Assembly: GCA_946496115.1 (NCBI GenBank)
Contig: CAMMFK010000018.1
Location: forward strand, 1 to 20,378
Reading direction: 5' to 3'
Length of the DNA stretch: 20,378 nucleotides
From: an uncultured Clostridium sp.
GTDB lineage: Bacteria; Bacillota; Clostridia; TANB77; CAG-508
A model generated the notes under the pieces. That model had not been told where the DNA came from. It was given only the letters and a program-made list of their open reading frames with translations, and did no database searches. Below, piece after piece: positions 9,706-15,396 of the stretch (position 1 is the stretch's first letter; each line of letters opens with the position of its first letter). The translations under genes were made by a program, and so were the position numbers.

Positions 9706-10540
9706 TAAAAAAATATCTTTGATTAATTTTTATGACTTAAATAGAAGTAATGATGATATTAAGTGGATAATTGTACATTATGTTGGTGCTGTATCAACTG
9801 CAAAAAATAACGCTGATTATTTTTATTCAACATATCGTGGAGCATCAGCACATTACTTTGTAGATGATAAAGAAATATGGCAAGTAGTAGAAGATAATGA
9901 TGCAGCGTGGGCTATAGGTGCAAATAAATATTATACAGATGCAAGAAATACTAATTCAATTAGTGTAGAAATGTGTTGCTATTATATGAAAAATGGTAAT
10001 ATAAATGTATCAAAAGATGTAGAAGAAAAAACTATAGAATTGATAAAAATGCTAATGAAAAAATACAATATTGATATAAACCACGTAATTAGACATTATG
10101 ATGCTACTAGAAAGAATTGTCCTGCACCATTTGTAAAAGATGAAGAACGCTGGAATAATTTTAAAAAGAAATTACAAGGACAATCTGCAGGAGAAGAAAC
10201 AACATCTAGTGATACAGATAATGATTATGAAAAACGCGTAAAGAATTGGCAAGACACAATGAATTTAGATTATGATAGTGGTTTAGTAATAGATGGTTCA
10301 TTTGGACCTGCTTGTAAAAAAGAAGCACTAGAACACTATTTGTACTACAAAATGCCAACAACAAAAAATGAACATGTAAGATTAGTTCAAAGAAATTTAA
10401 ATAGATTAGGATATGCTGTAGATGTAGATGGAAGTTATGGACCAATTATGGAAAATACAATAAAACAATTCCAAAAAGACCACGGTTTGACAGTAGATGG
10501 ATATGTAGGATCAGATACTACAGCATTACTATTGAAATAA
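9695..10540 (+). CDS. Endolysin: N-acetylmuramoyl-L-alanine amidase (Amidase_2) with peptidoglycan-binding domains
   Basis: This is a 281-residue endolysin that should cut the amide bond between N-acetylmuramic acid and L-alanine in peptidoglycan. The Amidase_2 domain covers residues about 20-150. The zinc ligands fit H28 (WIIVHYVG), H134 (VIRHYD) and C142 (KNCPAPF), the H-H-C set of T7 lysozyme-type amidases. Other family marks are SAHYFVD (51-57) and SISVEM (88-93). After a Ser/Thr/Asp-rich linker (165-178) come two PG_binding_1-like units: a divergent one at about 184-220 (VIDGSFGP) and a clear one at 226-280 (VRLVQRNLNRLGY, VDGSYGP, TIKQFQKDHGL). There is no signal peptide, so release depends on the holin. 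The ribosome site AGGAGGG lies inside the preceding small ORF. Confidence 0.95.
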   Translation: MTINKKISLINFYDLNRSNDDIKWIIVHYVGAVSTAKNNADYFYSTYRGASAHYFVDDKEIWQVVEDNDAAWAIGANKYYTDARNTNSISVEMCCYYMKNGNINVSKDVEEKTIELIKMLMKKYNIDINHVIRHYDATRKNCPAPFVKDEERWNNFKKKLQGQSAGEETTSSDTDNDYEKRVKNWQDTMNLDYDSGLVIDGSFGPACKKEALEHYLYYKMPTTKNEHVRLVQRNLNRLGYAVDVDGSYGPIMENTIKQFQKDHGLTVDGYVGSDTTALLLK

Positions 10541-10550
10541 TATATATTAA

Positions 10551-10583
10551 AATACGGTATAATTAATTAAATTATGCCGTATT
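10551..10583 (+). terminator. Hairpin after the lysis cassette (possible terminator or processing site)
   Basis: A 14-bp stem joins 10551-10564 (AATACGGTATAATT) and 10570-10583 (AATTATGCCGTATT) around a 5-base loop. The only imperfection is U10558-G10576, a wobble allowed on the plus strand. It starts 10 bases after the endolysin stop and marks the end of the tail-lysis operon. The 3' side is AT-rich but has no clean T run, so termination may be weak. Confidence 0.6.
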
Positions 10584-10658
10584 ATATATTATATAGTAAA
10601 TTATACTACTTAAAATATAAAACGTCTTAAAATTGATTTTGAGAGCAAATAAAAGGTA

Positions 10659-10687
10659 TTGTAAAATGATAATAAAAATGTTATAAT
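10659..10687 (+). promoter_or_regulatory. Sigma-A-type promoter of the HNH / Agr-like unit
   Basis: The -35 TTGTAA (10659-10664) and -10 TATAAT (10682-10687) are exactly 17 bases apart. A TG at 10679-10680 gives an extended -10 (TGTTATAAT). Transcription would begin near 10694, at the GGGC that opens the structured leader. An internal promoter right after the lysis hairpin lets this block be transcribed independently of the late operon. Confidence 0.7.
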
Positions 10688-10693
10688 AAATTC

Positions 10694-10777
10694 GGGCTAG
10701 ATAAGAAGTCATGAACTTATCGAAAGCATATCTCCAGTGTTGCCCCTTTTAACTTTAATTTTATGGAGATTTGGAGG
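10694..10777 (+). ncRNA. Structured 5' leader of the HNH gene (possible SD-sequestering element)
   Basis: The predicted transcript start falls at GGGC 10694-10697, which can pair with GCCC 10742-10745, followed by TTTT. Inside is a 6-bp hairpin, GATAAG 10700-10705 with CTTATC 10716-10721. The segment ATCTCCA (10730-10736) can pair either with TGGAGAT (10764-10770) or, through CTCCA, with the TGGAG of the ribosome site (10772-10776). These alternatives could control translation of the HNH gene. I match it to no known riboswitch or ribozyme. Confidence 0.4.
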
Positions 10778-10783
10778 AAAAGT

Positions 10784-11224
10784 ATGTATATTAAGCATAA
10801 ACAATATGGAACAAGGTTATATAGAATTTGGGATGCAATGAAGCAAAGATGTTATAATCCTAAATTCAAAAAAAGAAAATTTTACCTAGATAAAGGAATA
10901 ACTGTTTGTGATGAATGGAAAAATAATTTTATATCTTTTTATAATTGGTCAATAGAAAATGGTTATAGAGATGATTTAAGTATAGATAGAATTGATAATG
11001 ATAAAGGATACTATCCAGAAAATTGCAGATGGGCAACTATAACACAGCAAAATAATAATAGGTCAATAAATAAAAAAATAAAATATAAAGATAATTTTTA
11101 TAGTTTAAAAGAACTTAGTTTTAAATTTAATATAGATAAAAGAACTTTAGATTCTCGATTGAGAAATGGATGGGACTTAGAAAAAGCATTAAATACTCCT
11201 GTTAGAAAAAGGAGTGTGAAATAA
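10784..11224 (+). CDS. HNH homing-type endonuclease
   Basis: I choose ATG 10784 (146 residues) because GGAGG at 10773-10777 lies 6 bases upstream. The in-frame ATG at 10763 has no ribosome site and would add seven atypical residues. The N-terminal half follows the free-standing phage HNH family: RLYRIWDAMKQRCYNPKF (11-28), GITVCDEW (38-45), then LSIDRIDNDKGYYPENCRWA (65-84) with D68/R69 and N80 in the metal-binding region. The C-terminal part (about 100-140, SLKELSFKFNIDKRTLDSRL, then NGWDLEKAL) looks like the small helical DNA-binding repeat common in these enzymes. It probably nicks or cuts DNA and moves between phages. Its TAA overlaps the next ATG by one base, so it is in one operon with the Agr-like genes. 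Confidence 0.88.
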   Translation: MYIKHKQYGTRLYRIWDAMKQRCYNPKFKKRKFYLDKGITVCDEWKNNFISFYNWSIENGYRDDLSIDRIDNDKGYYPENCRWATITQQNNNRSINKKIKYKDNFYSLKELSFKFNIDKRTLDSRLRNGWDLEKALNTPVRKRSVK

Positions 11225-11775
11225 TGAATGAATTTATATTAATATTTTTAGAGAAAATATGTGAAGCAATATATTTTTCTTTGTTTTTAATATTTGGTAA
11301 AAATTTAAAAGAAAAGCGATTTCTTTTTATATTAATAATGATATTTGAATATTTACTTTTAAAACATTTTATAAAATATAATGTATGGTTTCAAATATCT
11401 TATACATTTATGACTTATATAATTTTAAAAGTTTTATATAAAGAAAAAACACAAATCACAGATATTTTTCTATTTATGATAGCTTCTATTTTTTTAATTA
11501 TTATAAGTGGACTTTTTGCATTTATTACTTATTTCTATATAAAAAATTATTATTTAATGTTAATCTTGCTAAGAATAGCTATATTTATATGTTTATTTTT
11601 TATAAAAAATAAAATAAATATATTATATAAAAATTTTTATTTACAATGGAATAAACATAAAAATAATAAAATTAAAAGTCTAACAATTAGGAATGTAAGT
11701 ATTATTATTTTTAATTTAATGTTTTATACAATAAATTTAGGAATGATAATATGTATTTATACATATAAAATTTAA
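11224..11775 (+). CDS. Six-helix membrane protein resembling an AgrC sensor domain without kinase
   Basis: This is a 183-residue, extremely hydrophobic protein whose ATG overlaps the HNH stop (ATAATG). About six helices can be seen, at residues 4-24, 33-50, 55-72, 80-105, 109-127 and 158-179. A short basic cytoplasmic loop (NKHKNNKIK, 143-151) precedes the last helix. The number and size of the helices match the AgrC-type peptide-sensor region, but there is no HisKA or HATPase region after it. I also have a memory of unannotated Clostridia phage proteins with the same LYKEKTQITDIF segment. The gene is exceptionally AT-rich (8 G/C in 60 bases at 11341-11400), which suggests recent acquisition. 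Next comes a 17-codon peptide ORF and an AgrB-like gene. The sensor role is an inference; it could be another small transporter-like protein. Confidence 0.6.
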   Translation: MNEFILIFLEKICEAIYFSLFLIFGKNLKEKRFLFILIMIFEYLLLKHFIKYNVWFQISYTFMTYIILKVLYKEKTQITDIFLFMIASIFLIIISGLFAFITYFYIKNYYLMLILLRIAIFICLFFIKNKINILYKNFYLQWNKHKNNKIKSLTIRNVSIIIFNLMFYTINLGMIICIYTYKI

Positions 11776-11798
11776 TAAAAAAAAGAGAGGTGATATAT

Positions 11799-11852
11799 AT
11801 GCCATGGGGAGATAGTTGGTTTTTCTTTTATAGTCCAGAAGATGGAGAGTAG
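11799..11852 (+). CDS. 17-residue candidate AgrD-like signal peptide
   Basis: ATG 11799 to TAG 11850-11852 encodes MPWGDSWFFFYSPEDGE. The ribosome site GAGAGGTGAT (11785-11794) is strong. The next gene starts 3 bases after the stop, so the peptide gene is embedded in an operon. Residues S6-W7-F8-F9-F10 have the form of a five-residue Agr thiolactone/lactone ring, with Ser replacing Cys as in the enterococcal GBAP lactone. The tail YSPEDGE resembles the Pro/Glu-rich C-terminal tail of AgrD precursors. The usual ~20-residue amphipathic leader is missing, and the frame upstream meets a TAA at 11766 without a better start. The peptide-signal function is an inference; a translation-coupling leader is the main alternative. 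Confidence 0.5.
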   Translation: MPWGDSWFFFYSPEDGE

Positions 11853-11855
11853 GAT

Positions 11856-12428
11856 ATGAAAGATACAAAAGTTTTAAATTTTATTAAAGTATTAATTTTT
11901 AATATCATAGAAACAATAATAATATTTTTCTTAGGAAATATATTTAATGTAGATGTGAATATTAGAATAATGTTTATGGTTTTATTCTTTTTAACAAGAA
12001 TGTTAGTAGGCAAACCTAAACATTATAATAAAGCTTATAGATGTGCATTATGGTCATGCTTAGTATTTGTAAGTTTATATTCATTATCATCATTAGATAT
12101 AGTAGCAATAATAATATTAACTATTTTCACAGCATTTATTTCAACTGGTAGAGCAGATATTAAAGAAATATATTTATGGAAAGGTAAAAGTACAAAATAT
12201 GAAGATATTGAAGAATATATAAAATATAATTCTATGGATAGTAAATTAATTGAATTTGAAAAGAAATTAAAAGAGCAAGATAATTTATTATATTTACTTT
12301 ATAAGTATAGATTTAAAGATAACCTAAAATTTGCAGAAATATCTGAAAAATTAGATATAGATAATCCTAGAATAGTTGAAAAACTAGACAAGATAGCATT
12401 TAGCTTGAGAATATACTGTGGAATATAA
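11856..12428 (+). CDS. AgrB-like membrane protein with C-terminal helix-turn-helix-like extension
   Basis: This is a 190-residue protein with hydrophobic helices at about 8-30, 37-50, 63-79 and 81-98. Between helices two and three it carries RMLVGKPKHYNKAYRCALWS. H56 and C63 are seven residues apart, the same spacing as the catalytic His77/Cys84 pair of staphylococcal AgrB, with Gly52 just before. AgrB cuts the AgrD precursor and helps close the ring. Unlike normal AgrB (about 190-210 residues, nearly all membrane), the second half here is cytoplasmic and charged. Residues 143-185 (LLYLLYKYRF, then LKFAEISEKLDIDNPRIVEK) look like an HTH or sigma-region-4-like unit. This could tie peptide processing to transcription. 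Similarity is weak overall, so a membrane-tethered regulator unrelated to AgrB remains possible. The stop lies in the terminator hairpin. Confidence 0.55.
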   Translation: MKDTKVLNFIKVLIFNIIETIIIFFLGNIFNVDVNIRIMFMVLFFLTRMLVGKPKHYNKAYRCALWSCLVFVSLYSLSSLDIVAIIILTIFTAFISTGRADIKEIYLWKGKSTKYEDIEEYIKYNSMDSKLIEFEKKLKEQDNLLYLLYKYRFKDNLKFAEISEKLDIDNPRIVEKLDKIAFSLRIYCGI

Positions 12429-12455
12429 GAGGTCTATTTTTAGACTTCTTTTTTT
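12427..12455 (+). terminator. Intrinsic terminator of the HNH / Agr-like unit
   Basis: Stem AAGAGGTCTA (12427-12436) pairs with TAGACTTCTT (12441-12450) around TTTT, with one G-U wobble. A T run follows to 12455. The hairpin begins within the TAA stop of the AgrB-like gene. With the promoter at 10659 it bounds a self-contained moron-like unit. Confidence 0.85.
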
Positions 12456-12465
12456 ATAGTCAGAC

Positions 12466-12494
12466 TAGAAATAAAATTTTATAAATAATATAAT
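12466..12494 (+). promoter_or_regulatory. Promoter of the accessory gene block
   Basis: TATAAT at 12489-12494 lies 17 bases after TAGAAA at 12466-12471, which matches TTGACA at four of six positions. Transcription would start near 12501, exactly where the first leader hairpin begins. It lies just downstream of the terminator of the previous unit. Confidence 0.55.
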
Positions 12495-12501
12495 GAATAC
12501 A

Positions 12502-12568
12502 GAAATTAGGTAATCGCCTATTATTATCTAATTTCAATAGGCAACAGTAAAACGTTGTCTATTTTTTT
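12502..12568 (+). promoter_or_regulatory. Leader attenuator: 5' hairpin, antiterminator and intrinsic terminator
   Basis: The 5' hairpin pairs GAAATTAGGTAAT (12502-12514) with ATTATCTAATTTC (12523-12535), one G-U. Its loop holds GCCTATT (12516-12522), perfectly complementary to AATAGGC (12536-12542). That segment is also the 5' arm of a terminator: AATAGGCAAC (12536-12545) with GTTGTCTATT (12554-12563), one G-U, then seven T (12562-12568). Hairpin plus terminator would be OFF; the GCCTATT-AATAGGC helix would break both and be ON. No known riboswitch class is recognised. Confidence 0.6.
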
Positions 12569-12575
12569 AGGCAAA

Positions 12576-12643
12576 GAAAGGAGTTTGAAGTTTAAAATTG
12601 TATATGAGTGTTCCTCAAATGATACAATCTTCAAGCTCTTTTT
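12576..12643 (+). ncRNA. Large stem-loop between the attenuator and the first accessory gene
   Basis: GAGTTTGAAG (12581-12590) pairs with CTTCAAGCTC (12629-12638), one U-G. The stem can extend outward with A/G-rich 12576-12580 against T 12639-12643. ATTGTAT (12597-12603) with ATACAAT (12622-12628) and TGAG with CTCA (12605-12608/12614-12617) continue it inward. The T-rich 3' flank (TTTTTCTTT) makes it terminator-like. The ribosome site AAAGGAGG follows outside the stem. Confidence 0.5.
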
Positions 12644-12667
12644 CTTTAATAAAGGAGGAACAAAAAA

Positions 12668-13141
12668 ATGTTTAATTATAACAATTATATGCAACCACAA
12701 ATACCTAGATATGGACAACCATATCAACCATATGCTAATCAAGCAGTACAACCTCAGCAACCTATACAACCACAACCTGTTCAACAATATACCCCACAAC
12801 CTGTTTCAATACAAGGATTGCAAGGAAAAACTGTTGATAGTATAGATGTTGTTAAGGCTATGGATATTCCTTTAGATGGTTCTGTAAGTTATTTTCCTTT
12901 AGTTGACGGAACTGCGATTGTAACAAAACAATTACAAGCAGATGGTACAAGTAAAACTTTAGTATATAAACCTAGTGAAGAAAAGAAACCTGAACAACAA
13001 GTAAAATATGTTACTCCAGAAGAGCTAAATAAAGCAATTAAGGATATTTCGGTTGATGATGATGAATTTGAAGAATTAAAAGAAGATGTAAGAAGTATTA
13101 AAAAACAAGTTAAAAACTTAACAGATAATATAAAAAAATAG
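12668..13141 (+). CDS. Conserved phage protein with Gln/Pro-rich N-terminus
   Basis: This is a 157-residue protein, with AAAGGAGG at 12651-12658 and ATG 12668. Residues 1-48 are rich in Tyr, Gln and Pro (PQIPRYGQPYQPYANQ) and look disordered. Residues 50-105 form a compact core with the pattern LQGKTVDSIDVVKAMDIPLD, then GSVSYFPLVDGTAIV. The C-terminus (about 118-157) is an acidic-to-basic coiled coil (EELKEDVRSIKKQVKN). I recall relatives of this core in many gut Firmicute phages (GR.V.S..EI.P.DVPMDGS..FFP), always without known function. It is the first gene after the two leader structures and probably heads the accessory operon. It may be a minor virion or assembly protein, but nothing in the sequence proves that. 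Confidence 0.75.
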   Translation: MFNYNNYMQPQIPRYGQPYQPYANQAVQPQQPIQPQPVQQYTPQPVSIQGLQGKTVDSIDVVKAMDIPLDGSVSYFPLVDGTAIVTKQLQADGTSKTLVYKPSEEKKPEQQVKYVTPEELNKAIKDISVDDDEFEELKEDVRSIKKQVKNLTDNIKK

Positions 13142-13153
13142 GAGGAATAAATT

Positions 13154-13381
13154 ATGAATCCAATAGAGATGATAAAAGGATTTATTGGAAAAGGAATGAA
13201 CCCTCAACAAATATTAGGTAATGTTATGAAAAATAATTCTAATCCAGTATTCAACAATTTAATTGAAAAAGCTAAAGAAGGCGATACTAAAGGAGTTGAA
13301 ACTTTTGCTAGAAACTTATTTAAGGAGCAAGGAAGAGATTTTGATAAAGAATTTGCTGAATTTAGAAAAAGTTTTAAATAG
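13154..13381 (+). CDS. Conserved small phage protein (75 aa)
   Basis: This is a 75-residue, mostly helical protein. Its ribosome site AGGAGG overlaps the previous stop (TAGGAGG at 13139-13145), so it is coupled to the upstream gene. The sequence has a Gly/Asn/Pro-rich first half (KGFIGKGMNPQQILGNVM) and a conserved second half with VETFARNLFKEQGRDFDKEF (48-67), a pattern I recall in short proteins of gut Firmicute phages next to the same neighbours. There is no membrane helix, cysteine or catalytic motif. A small structural or assembly factor is possible; the function is unknown. Confidence 0.75.
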   Translation: MNPIEMIKGFIGKGMNPQQILGNVMKNNSNPVFNNLIEKAKEGDTKGVETFARNLFKEQGRDFDKEFAEFRKSFK

Positions 13382-13395
13382 GTTATTATAATAAC
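13382..13395. repeat. 14-base perfect palindrome
   Basis: GTTATTATAATAAC directly follows the stop of the 75-residue protein and precedes the AAGGAGG site of the next gene. It could be a weak mRNA hairpin or a protein-binding site. In such AT-rich DNA it could also be chance. Confidence 0.3.
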
Positions 13396-13431
13396 AATAA
13401 TAAATAAATTTAAAAAAAGGAGGAAAAAGTT

Positions 13432-14319
13432 ATGAATTATGGTGATGGAGCTTTAAGTGCTTCTGATGTAGCTTTGTTAAACAATTGCGGAAGAAATAAT
13501 TCAAATGACGGTTTCGGTGACGGAAACGCTTGGTGGATTGTACTATTTCTAATATTCGCACTAGGTGGCTGGGGCAGAGGCTTCGGTGGATTTGGAGGAG
13601 GCTATGGAAGTGGCTTCGGAGGTTCTACTGGAGGAGTTACAGACGGATATGTTCTAGCTTCAGATTTTGCACAAGTAGATAGAAAATTAGATAGTATATC
13701 TAATGGTATTTGTGATAGTACATTTGCTTTAAATAACACTATGACAAATGGATTTGCTAATGTTCAAAATACATTATGTCAGGGCTTTAGTGGAGTAAAT
13801 AATGCTATTACAACTAATGGATATGAAACAAGGCTTGGAGTACAAGGCTTATCTTCTTCATTAGCTAGTTGCTGTTGTGACGTCCGTCAACAAATATCTG
13901 ACTGCTGTTGTCAGGTAAATAGAGGCATTGACGGTATAAACTATAATATGGCTATGAATACAAATACATTGCAAAATGCTATGAGTATGAATACTAGAGA
14001 TATTATAGATAATCAAAATGCTAATTACAGAGCATTGCATGATGAAATAGTTGCTAACAGAATAGAAGATAAAAATGCTCAAATCCAAGCTCAACAAAAT
14101 GAAATTAATTCATTAAGATTAGCTGCTTCACAAGCTAACCAAAACGCTGTATTACAAGCTAGAATGGATGCAAATACTGCTGAAATAATAAGAAGAACAG
14201 GAAATGATTGCCCCGTTCCCGCTTTTATTGTACCAAACCCTAACTGTTGCTACAATTATCAAGTAACAGGTTATGGATATAACAACAATAATTGCGGATG
14301 CAATTGTGGTTGCTGCTAA
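13432..14319 (+). CDS. Glycine- and cysteine-rich membrane-anchored phage protein
   Basis: This is a 295-residue protein, with AAGGAGG upstream. A short soluble N-terminus leads to one hydrophobic segment, NAWWIVLFLIFALGG (32-46), then a Gly-rich stretch (47-69). A helical middle has repeated NGFANVQN/QGFSGVNN patterns and two Cys triplets (147-149 CCCD, 158-160 CCC). A coiled region (about 205-255) precedes DCPVPAFIVPNPNCC and a Cys-rich end (288-295, CGCNCGCC). There are 17 cysteines in all. I recall this architecture in many gut Firmicute phages and it has no assigned role. The Cys clusters suggest metal binding or disulfide cross-linking outside the cytoplasm. Line 13501-13560 has 25 G/C of 60, far above most of the window. 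It may be a virion or cell-surface protein made late. Confidence 0.78.
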   Translation: MNYGDGALSASDVALLNNCGRNNSNDGFGDGNAWWIVLFLIFALGGWGRGFGGFGGGYGSGFGGSTGGVTDGYVLASDFAQVDRKLDSISNGICDSTFALNNTMTNGFANVQNTLCQGFSGVNNAITTNGYETRLGVQGLSSSLASCCCDVRQQISDCCCQVNRGIDGINYNMAMNTNTLQNAMSMNTRDIIDNQNANYRALHDEIVANRIEDKNAQIQAQQNEINSLRLAASQANQNAVLQARMDANTAEIIRRTGNDCPVPAFIVPNPNCCYNYQVTGYGYNNNNCGCNCGCC

Positions 14320-14330
14320 TTGATTTTTTC

Positions 14331-14380
14331 CACTAATAAGTGTGATTTTTTAGAGATAGTATCACACTATCTCTATTTTT
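14331..14380 (+). terminator. Intrinsic terminator with competing antiterminator helix
   Basis: TAGAGATAGT (14351-14360) pairs perfectly with ACTATCTCTA (14366-14375) around ATCAC, and TTTTT follows. AGTGTGAT (14339-14346) is perfectly complementary to ATCACACT (14361-14368), which is the loop plus the start of the 3' arm, so the two helices exclude each other. CACT (14331-14334) can in turn block AGTG (14339-14342). Read-through into the next gene may be regulated. Confidence 0.75.
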
Positions 14381-14396
14381 AATAAGGAGGTATAAT

Positions 14397-14813
14397 ATGT
14401 CAGAATGTATTAGAAATTGCCAATTATGTAATAAATTAGTTCTTTCAACTGCTATAAACTATGATGCTACAACTGATACAGTAATTGTAGACTTACCTGC
14501 TGGTAATTATGGTAATAATTGCAAATATTGTATTGTACTTGCACAAGCAATTCCTACGTCAGCAACAATAAACTCTACCGTTGTATTTTCAATAGGTGGA
14601 ACTGCAACACAATATCCTTTTGTTAATTGTGATTGTACTCCTATATATGTTTGCCAAGTAAGAACAAGAAGAATATATGCAACTAGAGTAAGTACAGCTG
14701 TAAGTACAGGTGTATTCAAATATATAGGGAAATGTAAATTGCCTTGCACTGGGGCAGTAGCTGCACAAAGTATTCCAGTTCCAACAACTACAACTCCTGT
14801 TACACCCAGTTAA
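14397..14813 (+). CDS. Cysteine-rich beta-strand phage protein
   Basis: This is a 138-residue protein with AAGGAGG at 14384-14390. It has ten cysteines, at residues 4, 8, 11, 42, 45, 78, 80, 86, 113 and 117, some as C-x2-C or C-x-C pairs. The middle alternates short strands: DTVIVDLPAGNYG, YCIVLAQAIP, VVFSIGGTATQYP, then RTRRIYATRVSTA. It ends in a Pro/Thr/Ser-rich tail (PVPTTTTPVTPS). The strand pattern and paired cysteines suggest a small beta-sandwich stabilised by disulfides or metal, perhaps a decoration or surface-exposed virion protein. I recall homologues next to the same Gly/Cys-rich protein in gut phages. There is no signal peptide. A terminator precedes it, so its level can differ from that of the upstream genes. 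Confidence 0.75.
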   Translation: MSECIRNCQLCNKLVLSTAINYDATTDTVIVDLPAGNYGNNCKYCIVLAQAIPTSATINSTVVFSIGGTATQYPFVNCDCTPIYVCQVRTRRIYATRVSTAVSTGVFKYIGKCKLPCTGAVAAQSIPVPTTTTPVTPS

Positions 14814-14830
14814 TTTAGGAGGTGAAGTAA

Positions 14831-15394
14831 ATGGAAGAAGAGAAACAAGACAACTTAAACAAACAACATCAAGAGCAAGAAAAGCAAAGCAAAATGCTCA
14901 GCAATGAATTAAAAAATAAAGTTGAAAACAAGTTGCAAGAGTTCTTGCAAGTTGGAATAAAAGAGGATAATGTAGATTATCTTTATAAACTAATTGATAT
15001 TCATAAAGACATTGAGAACGAAGAATATTGGAAAGTAAAAAAGGAGGGTATTAAAATGAGATATAATACTAACTATGGTAGAGATGACTACGATAGAGAA
15101 GAATATGGTAATTATGGAAGAAGAGGAAGAGACAGCAGAGGCAGATACATGGCAAGAGGTAATTACAGAGGCGAAGAAATGATTGACGATATGAGAGAAA
15201 TGTATGGTGATTATTCTGAAAGCCGTGAAGAATATGACAGAGGAAACTACGGAGCAAAAGAAGATACTATGAAAAGCTTAGATTATATGCTTAAATCAGT
15301 AGTTCAATTTATGCAAATGCTTGAAAGCGATGCTTCTTCTGAGGAAGAAATGCAACTAATAAAGAAATATGCTAGAAAAATAAGTGAGATGTAA
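14831..15394 (+). CDS. Charged Arg/Tyr/Gly-rich phage protein with in-frame internal start
   Basis: This is a 187-residue protein with AGGAGGTGA upstream of ATG 14831. Residues 1-75 are Gln/Glu/Lys-rich helices with an LYKLIDIHKDIENEEYWKVK segment. Residues 76-187 are a distinct unit: MRYNTNYGRDDYDREEYGNY, then GRRGRDSRGRYMARGNYRG, then GNYGAKEDTMKSLDYMLKSV and a closing helix to ISEM. An internal in-frame ATG at 15056 has its own AGGAGGG at 15042-15048, so a 112-residue C-terminal product is likely too. The RG/Y-rich part may bind nucleic acid or condense. I recall the second half in many gut phages. Function is unknown. The cysteine-protease-like gene follows after 2 bases. Confidence 0.75.
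   Translation: MEEEKQDNLNKQHQEQEKQSKMLSNELKNKVENKLQEFLQVGIKEDNVDYLYKLIDIHKDIENEEYWKVKKEGIKMRYNTNYGRDDYDREEYGNYGRRGRDSRGRYMARGNYRGEEMIDDMREMYGDYSESREEYDRGNYGAKEDTMKSLDYMLKSVVQFMQMLESDASSEEEMQLIKKYARKISEM
15056..15394 (+). CDS. Probable internal translation product (112 aa) of the Arg/Tyr-rich gene
   Basis: ATG 15056 lies in the same frame as the 14831 gene and 7 bases after AGGAGGG (15042-15048), a ribosome site stronger than needed by chance. The product starts MRYNTNYGRDDYDREE and matches the part of the protein that I recall as a separate gene in other phages. The longer form would then be a fusion of two genes, each still with its own ribosome site. Confidence 0.4.
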   Translation: MRYNTNYGRDDYDREEYGNYGRRGRDSRGRYMARGNYRGEEMIDDMREMYGDYSESREEYDRGNYGAKEDTMKSLDYMLKSVVQFMQMLESDASSEEEMQLIKKYARKISEM

Positions 15395-15396
15395 TT

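Noticed and set aside
10694..10750. Hammerhead or other small ribozyme in the HNH leader
   Set aside because: A GAAA follows the GATAAG/CTTATC stem, but the required CUGANGA core is absent and no other ribozyme consensus fits.
11828..12013. Minus-strand 61-codon ORF over the AgrB-like gene
   Set aside because: It is a shadow in very AT-rich DNA; the plus strand has a packed operon with ribosome sites.
12555..12845. Plus-strand 96-codon ORF over the leader and the start of the 12668 gene
   Set aside because: It runs through the leader stem-loops and is out of frame with the conserved 12668 protein, which has the proper ribosome site.
14391..14396. TATAAT just before the 14397 start codon
   Set aside because: It lies between the ribosome site and the ATG, so it cannot serve as the -10 for that gene. 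Chance is likely.
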